Counted from the first letter of the stretch, positions 23,070 to 35,194 are shown. The stretch is DNA of 64,000 nucleotides from Ceratotherium simum simum (GCF_000283155.1 NW_004454166.1:12266181-12330180); one strand, 5' to 3'. Notes: generated by a model from the sequence alone, not told the origin. Numbers and translations: made by a program.

Positions 23070-23985
23070 AATGAATTATTTTTAACAAATTGGTTCTTGA
23101 CAAATTACATTTCTTAATTATTACCAATTTATACAATATAGAAAAATACAAAGAAGAATAAAAAATCACCAGAAATCCAACCAACCAGAGACTGTCATAC
23201 TTAACAAGTTGGTGAACCTTCTTCCAGACATTCCTCTATACATGTACACATAAACTCCATGTATTTTATGTAAATTGGAAAATACAGATATTTAAATACT
23301 GCTTTTTCCCTCAAAAAAATGTCATGGATCTCTCCCCTTGGCAATAAATATGGATTTATGTAATCATTTTAATTGCTATAAAATATTCCATTATTTGTCT
23401 GTTATAGAATACTTAACCAGCTTCCTATTGATGGGCATTATATTCTATTTTTCCTTATTAACAAGAATATCCTAATGCTCACTTTTTTTGTCATTTGTGC
23501 CAATATCTCCTTCAAATAAATTTCCATAAGTAGAACGTAGATGTCAATGTAGATTTACATTTTATATTTTCAAACATATTGCCAAGCTATACTCTCAAAG
23601 GTTTGTGCCAATTCACAGTTCTAGCATTGACAGTTCTACCATTTAGCAAATTACATCATTTACTCTTACTCTCATTATCTTTGAGTTTTGTTTTTTTAAT
23701 GAACCTGCTTAATCTTTGCCAATCTGATAGCTGAGTTTTATTTTCATTAACTTTTCTTTGACTATCACTGAAGTTGAAAAACTGTATATATTTATTGGCT
23801 ATTAGTATTTCTCCATTTGCAAATTGTTCATGTCCTTTGCCATTTCTTTTTTATTTGTATAAACTTTTTTTCACCCATTGGTTAATAGTTCTTTGTATAT
23901 TAGAAATGTTATCCTTTGTGCTATCTACAGGTGCTGCAAATATATTTCCAGAGTGGAGTTTCAACTCTTACAATTGTTTTTAGCC
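23070..23985 (-). mobile_element. Old L1 (L1M type) ORF2 region, reverse
   Basis: Diverged reverse L1: 'tatgtaatcattttaattgct', 'ttaaccagcttcctattgat', 'taatctttgccaatctgata' and 'catgtcctttgccatttctt'. Continues at 24245 after an insertion. Confidence 0.82.
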
Positions 23986-23989
23986 ACAC

Positions 23990-24240
23990 AAGATTTTTTT
24001 AATTATTAAAAATTTCAAACATGCACAAAAAAAGAAAAAAAAAAAGAAAAGTATAAATGAACCCCTACGCCCATCACTCAGCTTCAATAGTTAATTAATT
24101 CACAAACAATCTTGTTTCAGTTTTAAACCCCCCTTCCTACAACCCTGTACTTTTTTGTAGAAAATCCCAGACATCCTATTATCTCATCTACAAATACTTC
24201 AGTATGTTTTTCCAAAAGATAAAGGTCTTCAGAGCTTTTT
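23990..24240 (-). mobile_element. L1 3' UTR fragment inserted in the old L1
   Basis: 'attaaaaatttcaaacatgc', 'tataaatgaacccctacgcc', 'catcactcagcttcaatagt' and 'aaaatcccagacatcctatt' match a different L1M 3' UTR in reverse. It interrupts the reverse L1 on both sides. Confidence 0.7.
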
Positions 24241-24244
24241 TTTC

Positions 24245-25010
24245 AAATGTCATCAAATTTATCTTATTTTTCATTGATAGTTTCTGGTTTTTGTGATATA
24301 CTCACGTCATTCTCAAAACCAAATTTTTTTAATGTATTTATGATTTATTCAGGTATTATTATTGTTATGTATTTAACATCTGAATATTTGATCCATTTCA
24401 AAATTACTATGGGACAAGAAACAAGATAGCGACACAATATTGTATCACTGTCTCCCAATATCATTTATCAAAAATTTCTCCCAACTCATGTAAAAGCTAC
24501 TTTTACCATATACAAGATTCTCCATATACCTAAGACTGCTTCTGTACTGACCCCCTAATCTTCTGACTGGTTTCTCCATCAGTAATACACTATATTGTTT
24601 TAATTTTTGTCATGCCCTAAAATAATTTAATAACTGGTATAAATTTTTCCTCACTAAACTTTTTTCCTAATTTTCTAGCTACTACATCTTTATTCATGCA
24701 AATTAATTTTTAAAATAATTTTGCTCCGTTCTCCAAATTCCTGCTGTGACTTTAATTGGTAATTCATTCGTATTAGATTAATTTAGGGAGAATCAATATT
24801 TTCTAAAGTTGATTTTTCTAACCAGAAATAGGTGTATCTCTTCATTTATTCAAGTCTTCCTTTGCCGATCAATAGTGTTCTCCAACTTTCTTCATATAGA
24901 TTCTATAATTTTCTTTACAAGTTAGCTATTTTATGCTTTTTTCCTGTTATTATGAATCAAATGTTTCTTTTAGAATATTTTCTGACTGATTACTATTTAT
25001 ATATAAAGAG
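24245..25010 (-). mobile_element. Old L1 ORF2 region, reverse, continued
   Basis: Resumes with 'catcaaatttatcttatttt' and 'tgatagtttctggtttttgt', then 'caatatcatttatcaaaaat' and 'aatttttgtcatgccctaaa'. All are weak but ordered reverse L1 ORF2. Confidence 0.72.
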
Positions 25011-25310
25011 GAGATCACTTATATATATGTCATATTATATATAATTTTATTATATATAATTTTATTATATATATTATATATTATAATATTATAACTATAT
25101 ATTATAATATATAATACATATATTTATATGCAACATGTGTAGTTATATATAATATAAATTCAATGCATATAACAATATATATTATAATATATAATATAAA
25201 TATAAAATATACAAACACAGCATATTAATATATAATTATAATATAACATATAATTATATTATTTACATAAATATTTATATAATATATGTAACTTATACAT
25301 ATTTTATAGT
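25011..25310. repeat. Almost pure A/T block
   Basis: About 300 bp with very few G or C, built of TATA, ATAT and TTATAAT units in irregular order. It offers many self-complementary stretches and is not a clean tandem array. Confidence 0.93.
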
Positions 25311-25424
25311 CAGTCATTGTACCAACTATAACTGTTTGTAACTATCTGTCAACTGTTAGGCTATTTCTCATTAAGTCTTGGCTTGAGTGGTCACTGGGAC
25401 CTTTCAGTGACCTGACTCATCTTA

Positions 25425-25500
25425 CTGAATTCATCCGTTCACTCAACAGATATTTTTGAGGGCCAACTATGAATCAGGTACTGCAGAATAATCAACCAAA
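25425..25500 (-). mobile_element. L2 LINE tail, reverse
   Basis: 'cgttcactcaacagatattt' and 'gggccaactatgaatcaggt' match a reverse L2 terminus. Confidence 0.6.
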
Positions 25501-25509
25501 CAGGTGGCA

Positions 25510-26225
25510 AACCAGAGCCACTCAGAGTTCTATTGGAACAATCCAACACCCTCAAGGCTAAGGTGTATGCAATACCCAGTATGCCAAAGCACTTGGTGAT
25601 CTGACACTAATCTGCTGAGGGGAACAGAACTATGTAGAAATACTGCACTGTGATTTATGCATATGGTGTGACTGCTTTCCAGAATCTCAAATCCATTGAT
25701 GCTCTATGGATTGATTTAGAAGCATTTATGCTTACAAGAGGTATGGAGATAGAAATGAAATCTGATTTCTGTTCCCAAACTCAACTCCTGACTTCCTTTG
25801 AAGTCTACTGATTCTAACGTTACTGCAAGTTGTTCACTTATACCTAAAGAATAATCCTACTTTGTGCTGAACTTTATTTTTAAGGAATTATTGGCTTTTG
25901 TTTTCATCTTTCCAAGAAAGCATTAAAAAAAAAAAGCAAGCTTAACATAGATTTTGTGTATATGCTGACTTTCGTTAAACTATTGCCTTTGCTTGAGGCT
26001 GTCATTCAGAATTATAGAGCTGGATAAGATCTTTGATATAATCTCTTACAGTGGTGTTAGAACTGTTAACCACAGGACTCCAGAGGCCATCATGAGGTAA
26101 AGGAAGGTGGTATACATAGGTGACACCCTGAACGCCAGAGACACCTTGCTTTAATATTTGATTTGTTTAGAACATTTGTTTTAAAAAAAGGATCTATAAA
26201 TATTGAACAAAAAAGAGTTTGAAAT
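25510..26225. other. Unassigned stretch
   Basis: No clear element. 26010-26045 weakly resembles a reverse L3/CR1 3' end ('tatagagctggataagatct'). Confidence 0.4.
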
Positions 26226-26227
26226 CA

Positions 26228-26392
26228 CTGAATTAGTCCAACTCCCTTGTATTATGAATGAAGATACTGAAACTCAGAGAAAAACATAACTTGCCAAAGA
26301 TCACATAGTGGATAGGTGACAGTACCTGGACTCAAATCAGTATCTCCCCATTCCTTGTTCAAGAATTGTCCAGTAGGCCATGCTGCCTCCTG
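26228..26392 (-). mobile_element. MIR SINE, reverse
   Basis: 'tgaatgaagatactgaaact', 'aacttgccaaagatcacata' and 'gacagtacctggactcaaat' match a reverse MIR. Confidence 0.8.
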
Positions 26393-26394
26393 GT

Positions 26395-27615
26395 AAGGTG
26401 TTTAAATGCCCAGGGTGCTAAGGTTATGACAGTATTTCAACAGACTGTGGCATAATGGAGTTTCTGTCCCTTTCAGGCTCTTTGTCACGCTCTGCAATCT
26501 CCTTTCTAACAGCCCCTGGAGGTGAGGACATCTTATGGCATAATAACAGCTCAGAATTTTGCTCTGAGAAGGTATCAATATCACCAGGAAGGTTTGTTTG
26601 TCTGTAAAGGCTCTACACTAAAGAATGTGAGGGTCCACAGTTGTGTTCCAGGATGGAGCAGGAAAGCATCAGGTTCTCTCCAGGCTTGGCTACAAAGGGC
26701 AGTGGTAAGATTGAGCCAAGACCCTGGTGGGGAAAGGCAGAAGTGATGAAAGGGCAGGATGGAGGGGCATCAGGTTACAGGGACTTCTAGTTGCCCATTT
26801 GAAGCAGGAGAGAGGTAAGGGAATGTTTTGTACTATCCTTTGAACTGTTTAATACTCAGTTCAAGACTGTCCTACCTTCCAGATCAAAAATCTTCACGTG
26901 AGTTTCACTTAATTTTATAAATATGTTACTAACAAATGTTAACACCTACCTACCCCTAACCTTCCAGGACGTAGAGAACCACTGCGTAATAACATTTAAT
27001 TATTGTGTTCACAACTAATGATTAATAATAAATTTCTGTAGTTATTATGCCTTGACTGAGGAGGTATATTACCTTCTTATACAGAAAAAAAGAAACAAAA
27101 ACTGTCTTATATAAGAATGAAGATATTCAAGAGGGGGAACTTCATAGCTAAGTCTATACAAAAAGGAAGGAGCAGGGGTAATATAACAGACCCAAAATCA
27201 AGCCTTGTTTCTGTTTACTGATGCACTGAGAATTACTGATGCTGCCACTTTGTCCTTTACAGTTTTGAGAGATAACACTTGTATCTGGGAATGGACTATC
27301 ATTCTACAGTTCCAGCCTCAAAGCTTCAGTCTTCCTAATCACTCAGGTAATGTTGCATCTATATCTGAATTCTTGCGTCTAGGAAACATCCTGATTTCAC
27401 GCATCTGTCAATCAGCTTTAAAAATGATCTACCTTTCCCCTGTGGGTTTTTTGACCCATTGATTTATGGCTTTAGCTTAATATTAATTTTTTAATTTGTC
27501 CTAACTGATCAGTGAAATAATAAAGAATATGACCAAAGTCAACTTTGCAATACCCAGTTTTCCAAGGTGATTACTTTGCACCTTGGACTGTGTAACTTTA
27601 CTGCCTTGTGTCTAA
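26395..27615. other. Unassigned stretch
   Basis: About 1.2 kb with no recognised element and no convincing open frame (maximum 85 codons). Confidence 0.45.
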
Positions 27616-27617
27616 AG

Positions 27618-27876
27618 GGCAATAGTAGTGGTTAAGAGGGTAGCTCTGGAGTCACACTGCCTGGGTTCAACTCCTGGTTTTGCTAGTTACAAGCTGTGTG
27701 ATCTTGAGCAAATCACTTAACATTTCTATGCTTCTGTTTTCTCATCCATAAAGTGGAGATAATATTAGTACTAACTTCTTCATAAGATTGTTAGAAAGCT
27801 TAAATGAGATAATAGATGTAACGTACTTAGAACTGTGACTGGCACACGGTAAGTACTCAATAAATGTTGTCTATCA
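27618..27876 (+). mobile_element. MIR SINE, near full length
   Basis: Best MIR in the window, with all parts present: 'gtagtggttaagagggtagc', 'ctggagtcacactgcctggg', 'caagctgtgtgatcttgagc', 'cataaagtggagataatatt', 'aaatgagataatagatgtaa', 'ctggcacacggtaagtactc' and 'aataaatgttgtctatc'. Confidence 0.97.
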
Positions 27877-27879
27877 TCA

Positions 27880-28600
27880 ATTTTATGCTGTTGTGTGGAT
27901 CACGAGAGTAAACTCTTTTTCTGATTCGAGTCTCAATAGGGAATGTGTAGCCATTTTTTTCTCTAGTTGACAGTTGGTGTAACATCCCCTGCCCCTCTGA
28001 ACACCCAGCAGCTGAGTCATAGCTTGTATCCCATGGTTGTTGACTACCTTTATCCTCTTCTAATTTTGTCATTTTCTCTCTCTTTCTCCATCCCTATCAT
28101 TGTCATTATCATCTTCATCTTCAGCATGATCAGTATTCAGCACATTGCTGAAGATCAAAGTCAGAAAGTTCAATTCACCAAAAATTCACCGAGAAGCTAC
28201 AATGCAAAAGGCAGTAGGTCAGGCACTGGGACAAAAGAAATAGTGAGATGCACATACTGCCTAGAGAGATCCATGGTCTAGACAGTGGGGATGACATAGT
28301 GGGGTCTCATTAACTCTGATGCAAGATTGCTAAGCTCCATTGGGACCCACAATCTTCAGTGATTCTTTCCACCATGCTGTCTGGAGCTCAGGAGAAGTCT
28401 TGAGCCCAGGGATGAGAATCAGAAGTCTGCTGCACAGAGGTGAGTCTAATCAGGACTCTGACTCTCATCCTACCAGCCATGGTCCCATAGATGCTGACAG
28501 TTTCACAGACATTCCACCAGGATCCCAGGAAAACAAGAGGCCTGAGATGCTGTGACCCCAAAGACCAGGTGATTGGCCTTCAAACACCCAAAAGACACAG
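27880..28600. other. Unassigned stretch
   Basis: No recognised element. The 104-codon frame at 27967-28281 translates a pyrimidine-rich stretch into a hydrophobic run and has no supporting motif. Confidence 0.45.
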
Positions 28601-28616
28601 TAAAATAGGGCTCATT

Positions 28617-28818
28617 GGGCCGGCCCCGTGGCTTGGCGGTTGGGTGCTCGCGCTTCACTGCTGGCAGCTCGGGTTTGGATCCCGGGTGCGCACCGACGCA
28701 CCACTTCTCCGGCCATGATGGGGCCACGTCCCACATGCAGCAACTGGAGGGATGTGCAGCTATGACAGACAACTATCTACTGGGGCTTTGGGGGAAAATA
28801 AATAAAATTAAAAAAAAA
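28617..28818 (+). mobile_element. ERE SINE, short type
   Basis: ERE with head GGGCCGGCCCCGTGGCTTGG and B-box-like GGTTTGGATCC at 28672-28682. The body runs to 'ggggctttgggggaaa', then an A-rich tail with AATAAAATT. Target duplication AAAATAGGGCTCATT is exact (15 bp) at 28602-28616 and 28819-28833, so it is young. Confidence 0.98.
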
Positions 28819-29077
28819 AAAATAGGGCTCATTCTTCAGGGCCCTCATTGCCTCTTGCCCCACATGGGCCATGCTGGAGACTTGGGACTGAATGAAAGGA
28901 TTGCATACAGGACTGTGGGCCACAGCCAAACTACTAAGATGTGAGCCAGAGCTGTGGCTGAGACCCAACCCGTGCCAGTGGAACTCAAAGGCCAGGGTTG
29001 AGAAATGCTTTGTATGCCTATTCAAAAAGGTGGTGAAAGCTTGGTGAGAAGGTACCATCATCAGCACCAGCATATTC

Positions 29078-29270
29078 ACTGCAATTTATTATTCACCTAT
29101 TAAAGCTGGACCCTGTATCCAAACACATGCTTCATACATAGAAACCCACAAGATGGGTATTCTTCCCTCCATTTTACAAATGAAGAGAACGAGCCTCTGA
29201 CAGTTTAGGTAAATTGTCCAAGATCACACAGCTATTAAGTAGCAGCTCAGTCTCTTGGGATGAAGTCAGT
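29078..29270 (-). mobile_element. MIR SINE, reverse
   Basis: 'acaagatgggtattcttccc', 'cattttacaaatgaagagaa' and 'ccaagatcacacagctatta' match a reverse MIR. Confidence 0.88.
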
Positions 29271-29274
29271 TAAC

Positions 29275-30060
29275 TGAATATACACACCCACAGCATCCAC
29301 CAGCCGCCGTAAGGTCAGTAGCTGAGACAAAGTAAGTTATTTAACTGCTTTTATTGCAATTCTACTTTGTTTATATAATACTGAGAACTGTTCATTGTCC
29401 TTTTTGCGTAGTTATGAGGAGTGTTATATGATAAAATGTTAATTAGCTATTTTTCAGCCTTGCAATATCTTCTGTTTGCTCTAGGAGGCCAAACTGATTT
29501 TTTTTTTTCACTTTTACCTGTAAAATAAATTTATCCAAAATTAGTTCCACTAGATAATTTTATGATCCCTACACTGGAAATAAATAGCTTCTCTAGAATT
29601 TGTAAAATCTAGCATGATGTTTCACTATAGAAATCAGATGTCAGCACTGGATCCAATCTGGCCTCTATTCTTCTCTCTTTAGAGATTGGTTGATTGGGCT
29701 CAGTGAGATACATCTTACATTCTGAATGTATTGTGCCCTGTTGCATTAATCATTACATAGTTACAGGGAATGAAAATAACCAATCTCCTTAATTAAAGGG
29801 TTCTGGTAAGACAAGAGATGCTCTATTCCCCACTTTTCATTTGTCTTGGCTAATAGCAACAGTAACAATAATAATACTTTGAATTTAGACAGTTCCTTCT
29901 TTCCAAGAAGTTCAAAGCTCTAGTATGTCTAGTACGTCATGAGAACAGACAGATGAGTAGTAGTGAACTTGGCAAGGAGAAATAGATGTTATTTGTTCCA
30001 AATTAAAACACAAAAATGAGACCATAATTTATTTCATGAATGTACTGTCTTTCTTAGGAT
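29275..30060. other. Unassigned stretch
   Basis: A/T-rich, no recognised element and no open frame of note. Confidence 0.45.
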
Positions 30061-30062
30061 GG

Positions 30063-30310
30063 ATGCAGTGTGGTGTAAGAAAGAAAAAAAATAGAATTTA
30101 GATGCAGGCTTTTGTGTGTGAATTTTGGCTTTGCCATAAACTAGCCAGGAATTCACACTTAAGCAAATTTCAACCATGCTAAACCTCAGAGTTCTTACCT
30201 ATAATAAAGAAATAGTGAATATCTATTTCATATGATTATTATTAAGATAAAATAAGAGTTAAGGCACTTTATAAACCATGAAGTCTTATAACACAAATGT
30301 TAAATTATTG
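30063..30310 (+). mobile_element. MIR SINE
   Basis: 'gcagtgtggtgtaagaaaga', 'ttttggctttgccataaact', 'taaacctcagagttcttacc', 'gattattattaagataaaat' and 'aaggcactttataaaccatg' match MIR end to end, diverged. Confidence 0.85.
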
Positions 30311-30394
30311 TTTTTTCATGATGCTAGTAGAAAAAAATTTCAAGCAAGCTAACCTGCATAGGTGCACATCATCCTCCACAATCTATGCTCAACT

Positions 30395-30475
30395 TTTAAC
30401 TCACCAGACCCTTTCCTGGTACCCGGCACCCACTGGAATGCTCACAGATGTTTGCTGAATTGGGATGGATTAAAT
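30395..30475 (+). mobile_element. Possible L2 LINE tail
   Basis: 'ctggtacccggcacccactg' and 'atgctcacagatgtttgctg' weakly match an L2 terminus. Confidence 0.4.
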
Positions 30476-30829
30476 CAGATTAGATTGATATTCTTTTATA
30501 CAGATTCATAAAAACAGTACAAATAGTAATCTGGTGCCCCATGCCTTTAAATTCTGGGAGATCAAATTCATAATACTACCCCAAATTGATTCAAGAATAA
30601 GAATTTTGGAGGCTAAGAATTATTTAGGAAATCAGTAGAATCCATGCTTTTAAATGCAGTTAAGAATTTTTAAAATGTTTCTCAGATATAATTTACCATT
30701 CAAGAAAGAATTAGGATATCTCTAAACAAACATAAGTTGGTATTTATATTTCCAGCCCCAAATTATTTCATGGACTATTAAAAGTAACCATCACCTCTTT
30801 GGGAAAAAATAGTTTTGCAGTAGGATTTC

Positions 30830-31010
30830 AATAAGTGATAATAATCATCTGCATTTACACATCATATTGCACTTAAAAAGGGCTCTCATATCTCTTATCT
30901 AATTTGATCCTCATAGTAGTTCCCCATTTTACAGATAAGGAAACAGAGTCATAGATTAACTATGTAACTAGATCCTAAGTGATGAGGTTAGGATTAAAAA
31001 TCATTTCTTC
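30830..31010 (-). mobile_element. MIR SINE, reverse
   Basis: 'ataataatcatctgcattta', 'atctaatttgatcctcatag' and 'cattttacagataaggaaac' match a reverse MIR. Confidence 0.85.
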
Positions 31011-32035
31011 ATTGGTTAAAAGAGGCAACCACTCTAAAAATAAAAAGTACCATGAAAGGACACTCAACTCTAAGCATTAGAAGGGAATAAATAAATGAGG
31101 GATTGGTTTAGCTGACTCTATAAGCAAAAAGAGAGCGGCTTTACCACCACTGCCAATAAAAACTCAACAGCACAGTCAGCTTTTTGAAGGTGATCTACTT
31201 GGTACCTAAGAGAAAGTCTGAACCGAGGGTTTGGTGGTCGTGGTTGGTGATGGTGGTGGTGGGTTGGGTTTTTGTTGGTGGTTTTTTTTTTTTTTGGTTT
31301 TGTTTTGTGGTTTTGAATTTTTTTCCTGTAATTCAATTAACAATTATTGGATTAACTGACCAAATGAACTAGGTGTTTTTCCTCAAAAAGACATAACCTA
31401 AAAATACAAAAGGAGAGAACAGAAATAGAACAAGGAATAACGAAGTTAAGATGAAAATATAACGATGGACATTAAAAATGGACAGTAGAAAGGAAATAGC
31501 AAGGGGAATGGACTATATACATGCTGCACTTAAAACAATTATGTGCTCATAGAAGGCTGAAAAAAAGACAGTTTTTTAAATATTTAATCTCTTTAACATT
31601 TTTAATTGTTTTTAATCTTTTTCTGGAAAACAACATGATAAAATGGAAAATAAATTTTAAATAATTACCCAAGATCCTAATATAAAATTTATTCTTTATT
31701 TTACATTTAAGCCCTTCCAAACCACTCTCAGACAGATTTCTCATACTCTTTCCAAGTCCTTTATGAAGAGACTAACTGCTTTCTGATTCATCTTTGTGTA
31801 AGTGCAGGCTTCCACACAGTGGGTTTGTTTAGAATGAAATCTGGGCTGGAAGCAAATCTCTCCTGGACTTCCCTCTGGCTTCTTGCATATTTCTCTGTGT
31901 AACGTCACAGAATGAGCCCGACAAGGAGAAATGGCTTTCTCTTCCAAAGAAGCACTTACAAAAGTATACATAACACATGGACTATTATCCAAGACTCATC
32001 AACAGCCTTCTTACAAAAGATGTAAAACTTTCTTA
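31011..32035. other. Unassigned stretch with G/T-rich block
   Basis: No recognised transposon. It includes the G/T-rich block at 31228-31325, listed separately. The rest is A-rich and non-coding in appearance. Confidence 0.45.
31228..31325 (+). repeat. G/T-rich low-complexity block
   Basis: Plus strand is nearly all G and T: TGG-type units (31228-31265), then a T14 run and further GTTTT units. G runs are mostly of two or three bases. Confidence 0.9.
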
Positions 32036-32039
32036 TAAC

Positions 32040-32258
32040 AAAAGCTACCACTCACTGAGAGCTTCTTAGTCAGATACAGTGCTGTATATCATTTTTATTT
32101 TCATATAACCTTATAACAACCCTGTGACTAGGTCATATTATTCCCATTTGACAGTGGAGGAAATTGAAACTGAAAGAAGTTAAGTAACATATGATCAGAG
32201 AGCACACAAGTGTTGAAATTGGGATGTAAACCTAAGTCCGCCAAGTTCCAAAGCCTTT
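32040..32258 (-). mobile_element. MIR SINE, reverse
   Basis: 'gctaccactcactgagagct', 'ataacaaccctgtgactagg' and 'cccatttgacagtggaggaa', then 'gatgtaaacctaagtccgcc', give a near-complete reverse MIR. Confidence 0.9.
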
Positions 32259-32564
32259 TTGGATGTGGTGACTACTGTAGAAGCAATAAGAACAAAGTCA
32301 TGCTGCCATCATCTGCAGGCAGGCCATTGGGAGCTAAAGCCCAACAGTCACTGGATAAAGGTTTTCACTGGAATTGGACTTGATCCTAAGAGATAGCTTA
32401 GTGAATCCCAAAGAATGGCGGATTGGCATGTACTTCAGATTAGTCATCTACTTTATTAATCACTTTTCCAGCATCTTGAATGCCACTTCATTCTCTAGTC
32501 TTTTTATACCTTCAGTTTTTATACTGAGAAGCTAAATCAAAATATGTTGTACCATCTTGCAAGG

Positions 32565-32657
32565 AGACAGTACAGAGTTGCAAAAAGAACACGGCCCTAG
32601 GGAGAGTTTAGACAGCCCTAAGCCCCAGTCCCAGCTCTGCCATGCACTCACTCTGTG
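32565..32657 (+). mobile_element. MIR SINE 5' fragment
   Basis: 'gtcccagctctgccatgcac' and upstream 'acagtacagagttgcaaaaa' match the MIR 5' half. It stops at 'tcactctgtgg'. Confidence 0.6.
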
Positions 32658-32660
32658 GAA

Positions 32661-32800
32661 AGCAATAAATATAACAATAGTAATTAGGTGTGAGCCACTG
32701 TGCTGAGGTTTTACCTATGCTATCTCATTTAATCTTCAGCTATTCCATGACATATTTATAATCTCCTCACACAACAGTCTCAGAAACTGAGGTCCAGGGA
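32661..32800 (-). mobile_element. MIR SINE, reverse
   Basis: 'gtgtgagccactgtgctgag', 'gctatctcatttaatcttca' and 'cagtctcagaaactgaggtc' match a reverse MIR wedged between two forward MIR pieces. Confidence 0.8.
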
Positions 32801-32804
32801 GCTT

Positions 32805-32945
32805 CCAGAGTTTGAATCCAGGCTCAACCTCTCACTACCTACATGACTTTGGGCAAGGTACTTAACCTTTTCAAGCCTCAGTGTATCCTCTATACCAAAC
32901 TCAGAGAACTATTGTAAAAATGCAGTATAAACTTGGCACACAAAG
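32805..32945 (+). mobile_element. MIR SINE
   Basis: 'agtttgaatccaggctcaac', 'tacatgactttgggcaaggt' and 'cttaaccttttcaagcctca' start again from the MIR 5' side, so this is a separate insertion from 32565-32657. Confidence 0.82.
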
Positions 32946-33284
32946 GCTGCTGGTCTTATTCAGTTTGATATCTCTTCTCAACATCTAACAGAGTGCCTTG
33001 AAATAGTAGGAATTCAGTTATGGTTTAATATAGTATCGATATATAGATTGGTTGATGCATGGGTGGAATGGGGTTGAAAGGACGATAGGAAATAAGCATT
33101 TGTAAACTAAATCCTCAGAAAGTAGGAGAGCTGGTCAGGCCTCTTGAAGGAGGAGCCATGTGGACTGTGGGTCTCATCTACTCTGCCTTCAGCCTTCTTA
33201 TCTGAGCACTGAATTTTAACTGTGGATTGTTGGAGATGGGAGACAGGAGAGGTGGAAGATCCCTCCCCTCTGCCACCACTTCCT

Positions 33285-33575
33285 TAGCTTCCCTAGCTAA
33301 AGTGTAAAGTCCCTCCATGGTGTGGCTCCAATGTGCTTTTTCCACCTCACATAACACCAAGCCTTCCTTCAATACCTAATGTGTCATCCATTCCGGACCA
33401 ATGGCTTCCTATGTGTCAAAAACACCTTCATCTTTCAGACCTCTGTTGATTGCACCCCATTTACCTGGAATACCCTTCCACTATCTCTTCTTGTCAATCT
33501 TCCAGATCCTCTTAGGCAGAGCTCAAATGGCATTTCTTTTATGGATTTTCCTGGATTTTATCACGGTTAACTGGA
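33285..33575 (+). mobile_element. L2 LINE 3' region
   Basis: 'ccatggtgtggctccaatgt', 'catttacctggaataccctt', 'ccactatctcttcttgtcaa' and 'gcagagctcaaatggcattt' match the L2 3' coding end. Two open frames here (63 and 108 codons) are L2 shadows. Confidence 0.75.
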
Positions 33576-34370
33576 TTAACCCAGCACAGTCAGCCAGGTA
33601 TTACAGCAGATGTAAAGGTATGGCCCCCCAACACACACATATCCAGGGAAGTAACTTTGTCTTATTCCTCTCTGAACCCACGGCAACTACAACACACCCT
33701 GGCCCGGGATACTTTTTGTATAGTTGAATGAAATAAAATGGGATGCGATCAGAATTCCTTGTCCTAAACCTTTGCAGTAGACCATAAATCAGGCTGTGTG
33801 TTCCCCGGGACTGCATCTATATTCTCCATCTCTTCCAACCTCTGCCTTAAATACTAACAAACTCAACATGGCTGAGGTTCGCCCTTGATGGCAATGGAAA
33901 CTGGATTGGGTTAGAATTGTTTTAATAGTGAAAATAGGAAGATTACTGATGAATCATCCTTCTTAGTCACCATAGGCAAAGCTGAAGACACACTGAGAGG
34001 GAACTCTGCCCTTAACCACATCTGAAATGGAGAATGTCAACTGGGCTCTCCATCCATGATTCTTGGGCCAGGTTTCATCATAAGTGTTGCAGGGTTATTT
34101 TCCATTGACATCAAGGTGGAGCATAGTCAGGACAGGCCACGACAACTAAAAAGCAAGCGGTGAGGCTGCAGCAGCGGGTCCTGAAATCACAGTCCTAATG
34201 TCAGCTGTACTCTCCCAGTGCTTCTGCAGCCTGCCTATAAAAGTACCAGATGCTTTGAAGGCAGAGTTCTAACCACCAACATTATTGTGTATGTATATCT
34301 GTCCCCTTCCCTTCTCCCTGCAACAAGGAGCAAAGAAACCTTAAAATTCAAAAAAAAAAGTAATTGGTCA
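33576..34370. other. Unassigned stretch
   Basis: No recognised element. A TATA-like CTATAAAAG lies at 34237-34245 without other promoter features. Confidence 0.45.
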
Positions 34371-34377
34371 ACTTCCA

Positions 34378-34487
34378 TGAGTCAACGTGTATTTATTGAG
34401 GACATGTTTTATGCCAGGAGTTAGGCACAGAGGATACCACAGTAAGCAAACACAGCCACAGGCCCTACTGTCATGGCAGATACCAGA
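34378..34487 (-). mobile_element. L2 LINE, reverse, left part
   Basis: 'gtgtatttattgaggacatg', 'tatgccaggagttaggcaca' and 'gccctactgtcatggcag' match a reverse L2 terminus. It is cut by a MIR and continues at 34730. Confidence 0.82.
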
Positions 34488-34727
34488 GAGGTGAAAAGCA
34501 TTGGCTCTGGAGGCAAACTACCTGTCTGGTCTGATGACCAACTCTGCACCTGTTAAGTTGTGTGACTTTGAATAAATGGATTAATCTCTCTATGCCTCAG
34601 TTTCCTCATCTGTAAAATGGGAATGATAATACTGGTATCTACCTCTTAGGGTTATTTTAAACATTACATAACATATGTAAAGCCTCTGAGATATAGTAAA
34701 CTCTCAGTAAATTTTAGCCCTCTGTGT
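34488..34727 (+). mobile_element. MIR SINE inside an L2
   Basis: Near-complete MIR: 'aaagcattggctctggaggc', 'cctcagtttcctcatctgta', 'tctacctcttagggttattt' and 'taaactctcagtaaatttta'. It interrupts a reverse L2. Confidence 0.93.
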
Positions 34728-34729
34728 TG

Positions 34730-35190
34730 TAATTTAGTGACAGGCACAAATGTCAACCAAAATACTCACAATTACGTTGGAAACAAATATGATTATAAGT
34801 GAGCCATTAGTGGTATGATAGTGAGAGTGAATACCAGGGATACTAAACTAGACTAATGGTTAAAGAAGGCTTCACTAGGGAAATGTATTGAAGGAAAGGT
34901 GAGGTGAGAGCTGTTCAAGGCAGAAGCCTTGTAGTGAAGGATGCAGAGCACATTCCAGAAACTGAAAGAGCTATGAGGCTGGAGCACATCCAGCAAGAGT
35001 TGGGGAGCCTGGTCCAAGGCTAAGTGAAGAGGTGAGCTCCCGTGCCTTTATGAGGGTCAGGTGAGGTAATGGAGGAGCATGGCTGGGAGTTGAGGGAAAG
35101 GGTAAGGGGTCTCTTAGAATTATATAGACAAAATTACTCTAGCAGGAGAAATATGAAACTAGTACAGCGATCCAAGGAAGGTTTCCAGCA
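34730..35190 (-). mobile_element. L2 LINE, reverse, right part
   Basis: 'aagaaggcttcactagggaa', 'gcacattccagaaactgaaa', 'gagctatgaggctggagcac' and 'gtttccagcaggggacaaat' continue the L2 left at 34487 in the correct order. Confidence 0.78.
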
Positions 35191-35194
35191 GGGG

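Noticed and set aside
34230..34250. TATA-like CTATAAAAG (also at 12490-12499 and near 10209-10215)
   Set aside because: Isolated motif without initiator, CpG island or downstream gene; expected by chance at this density.
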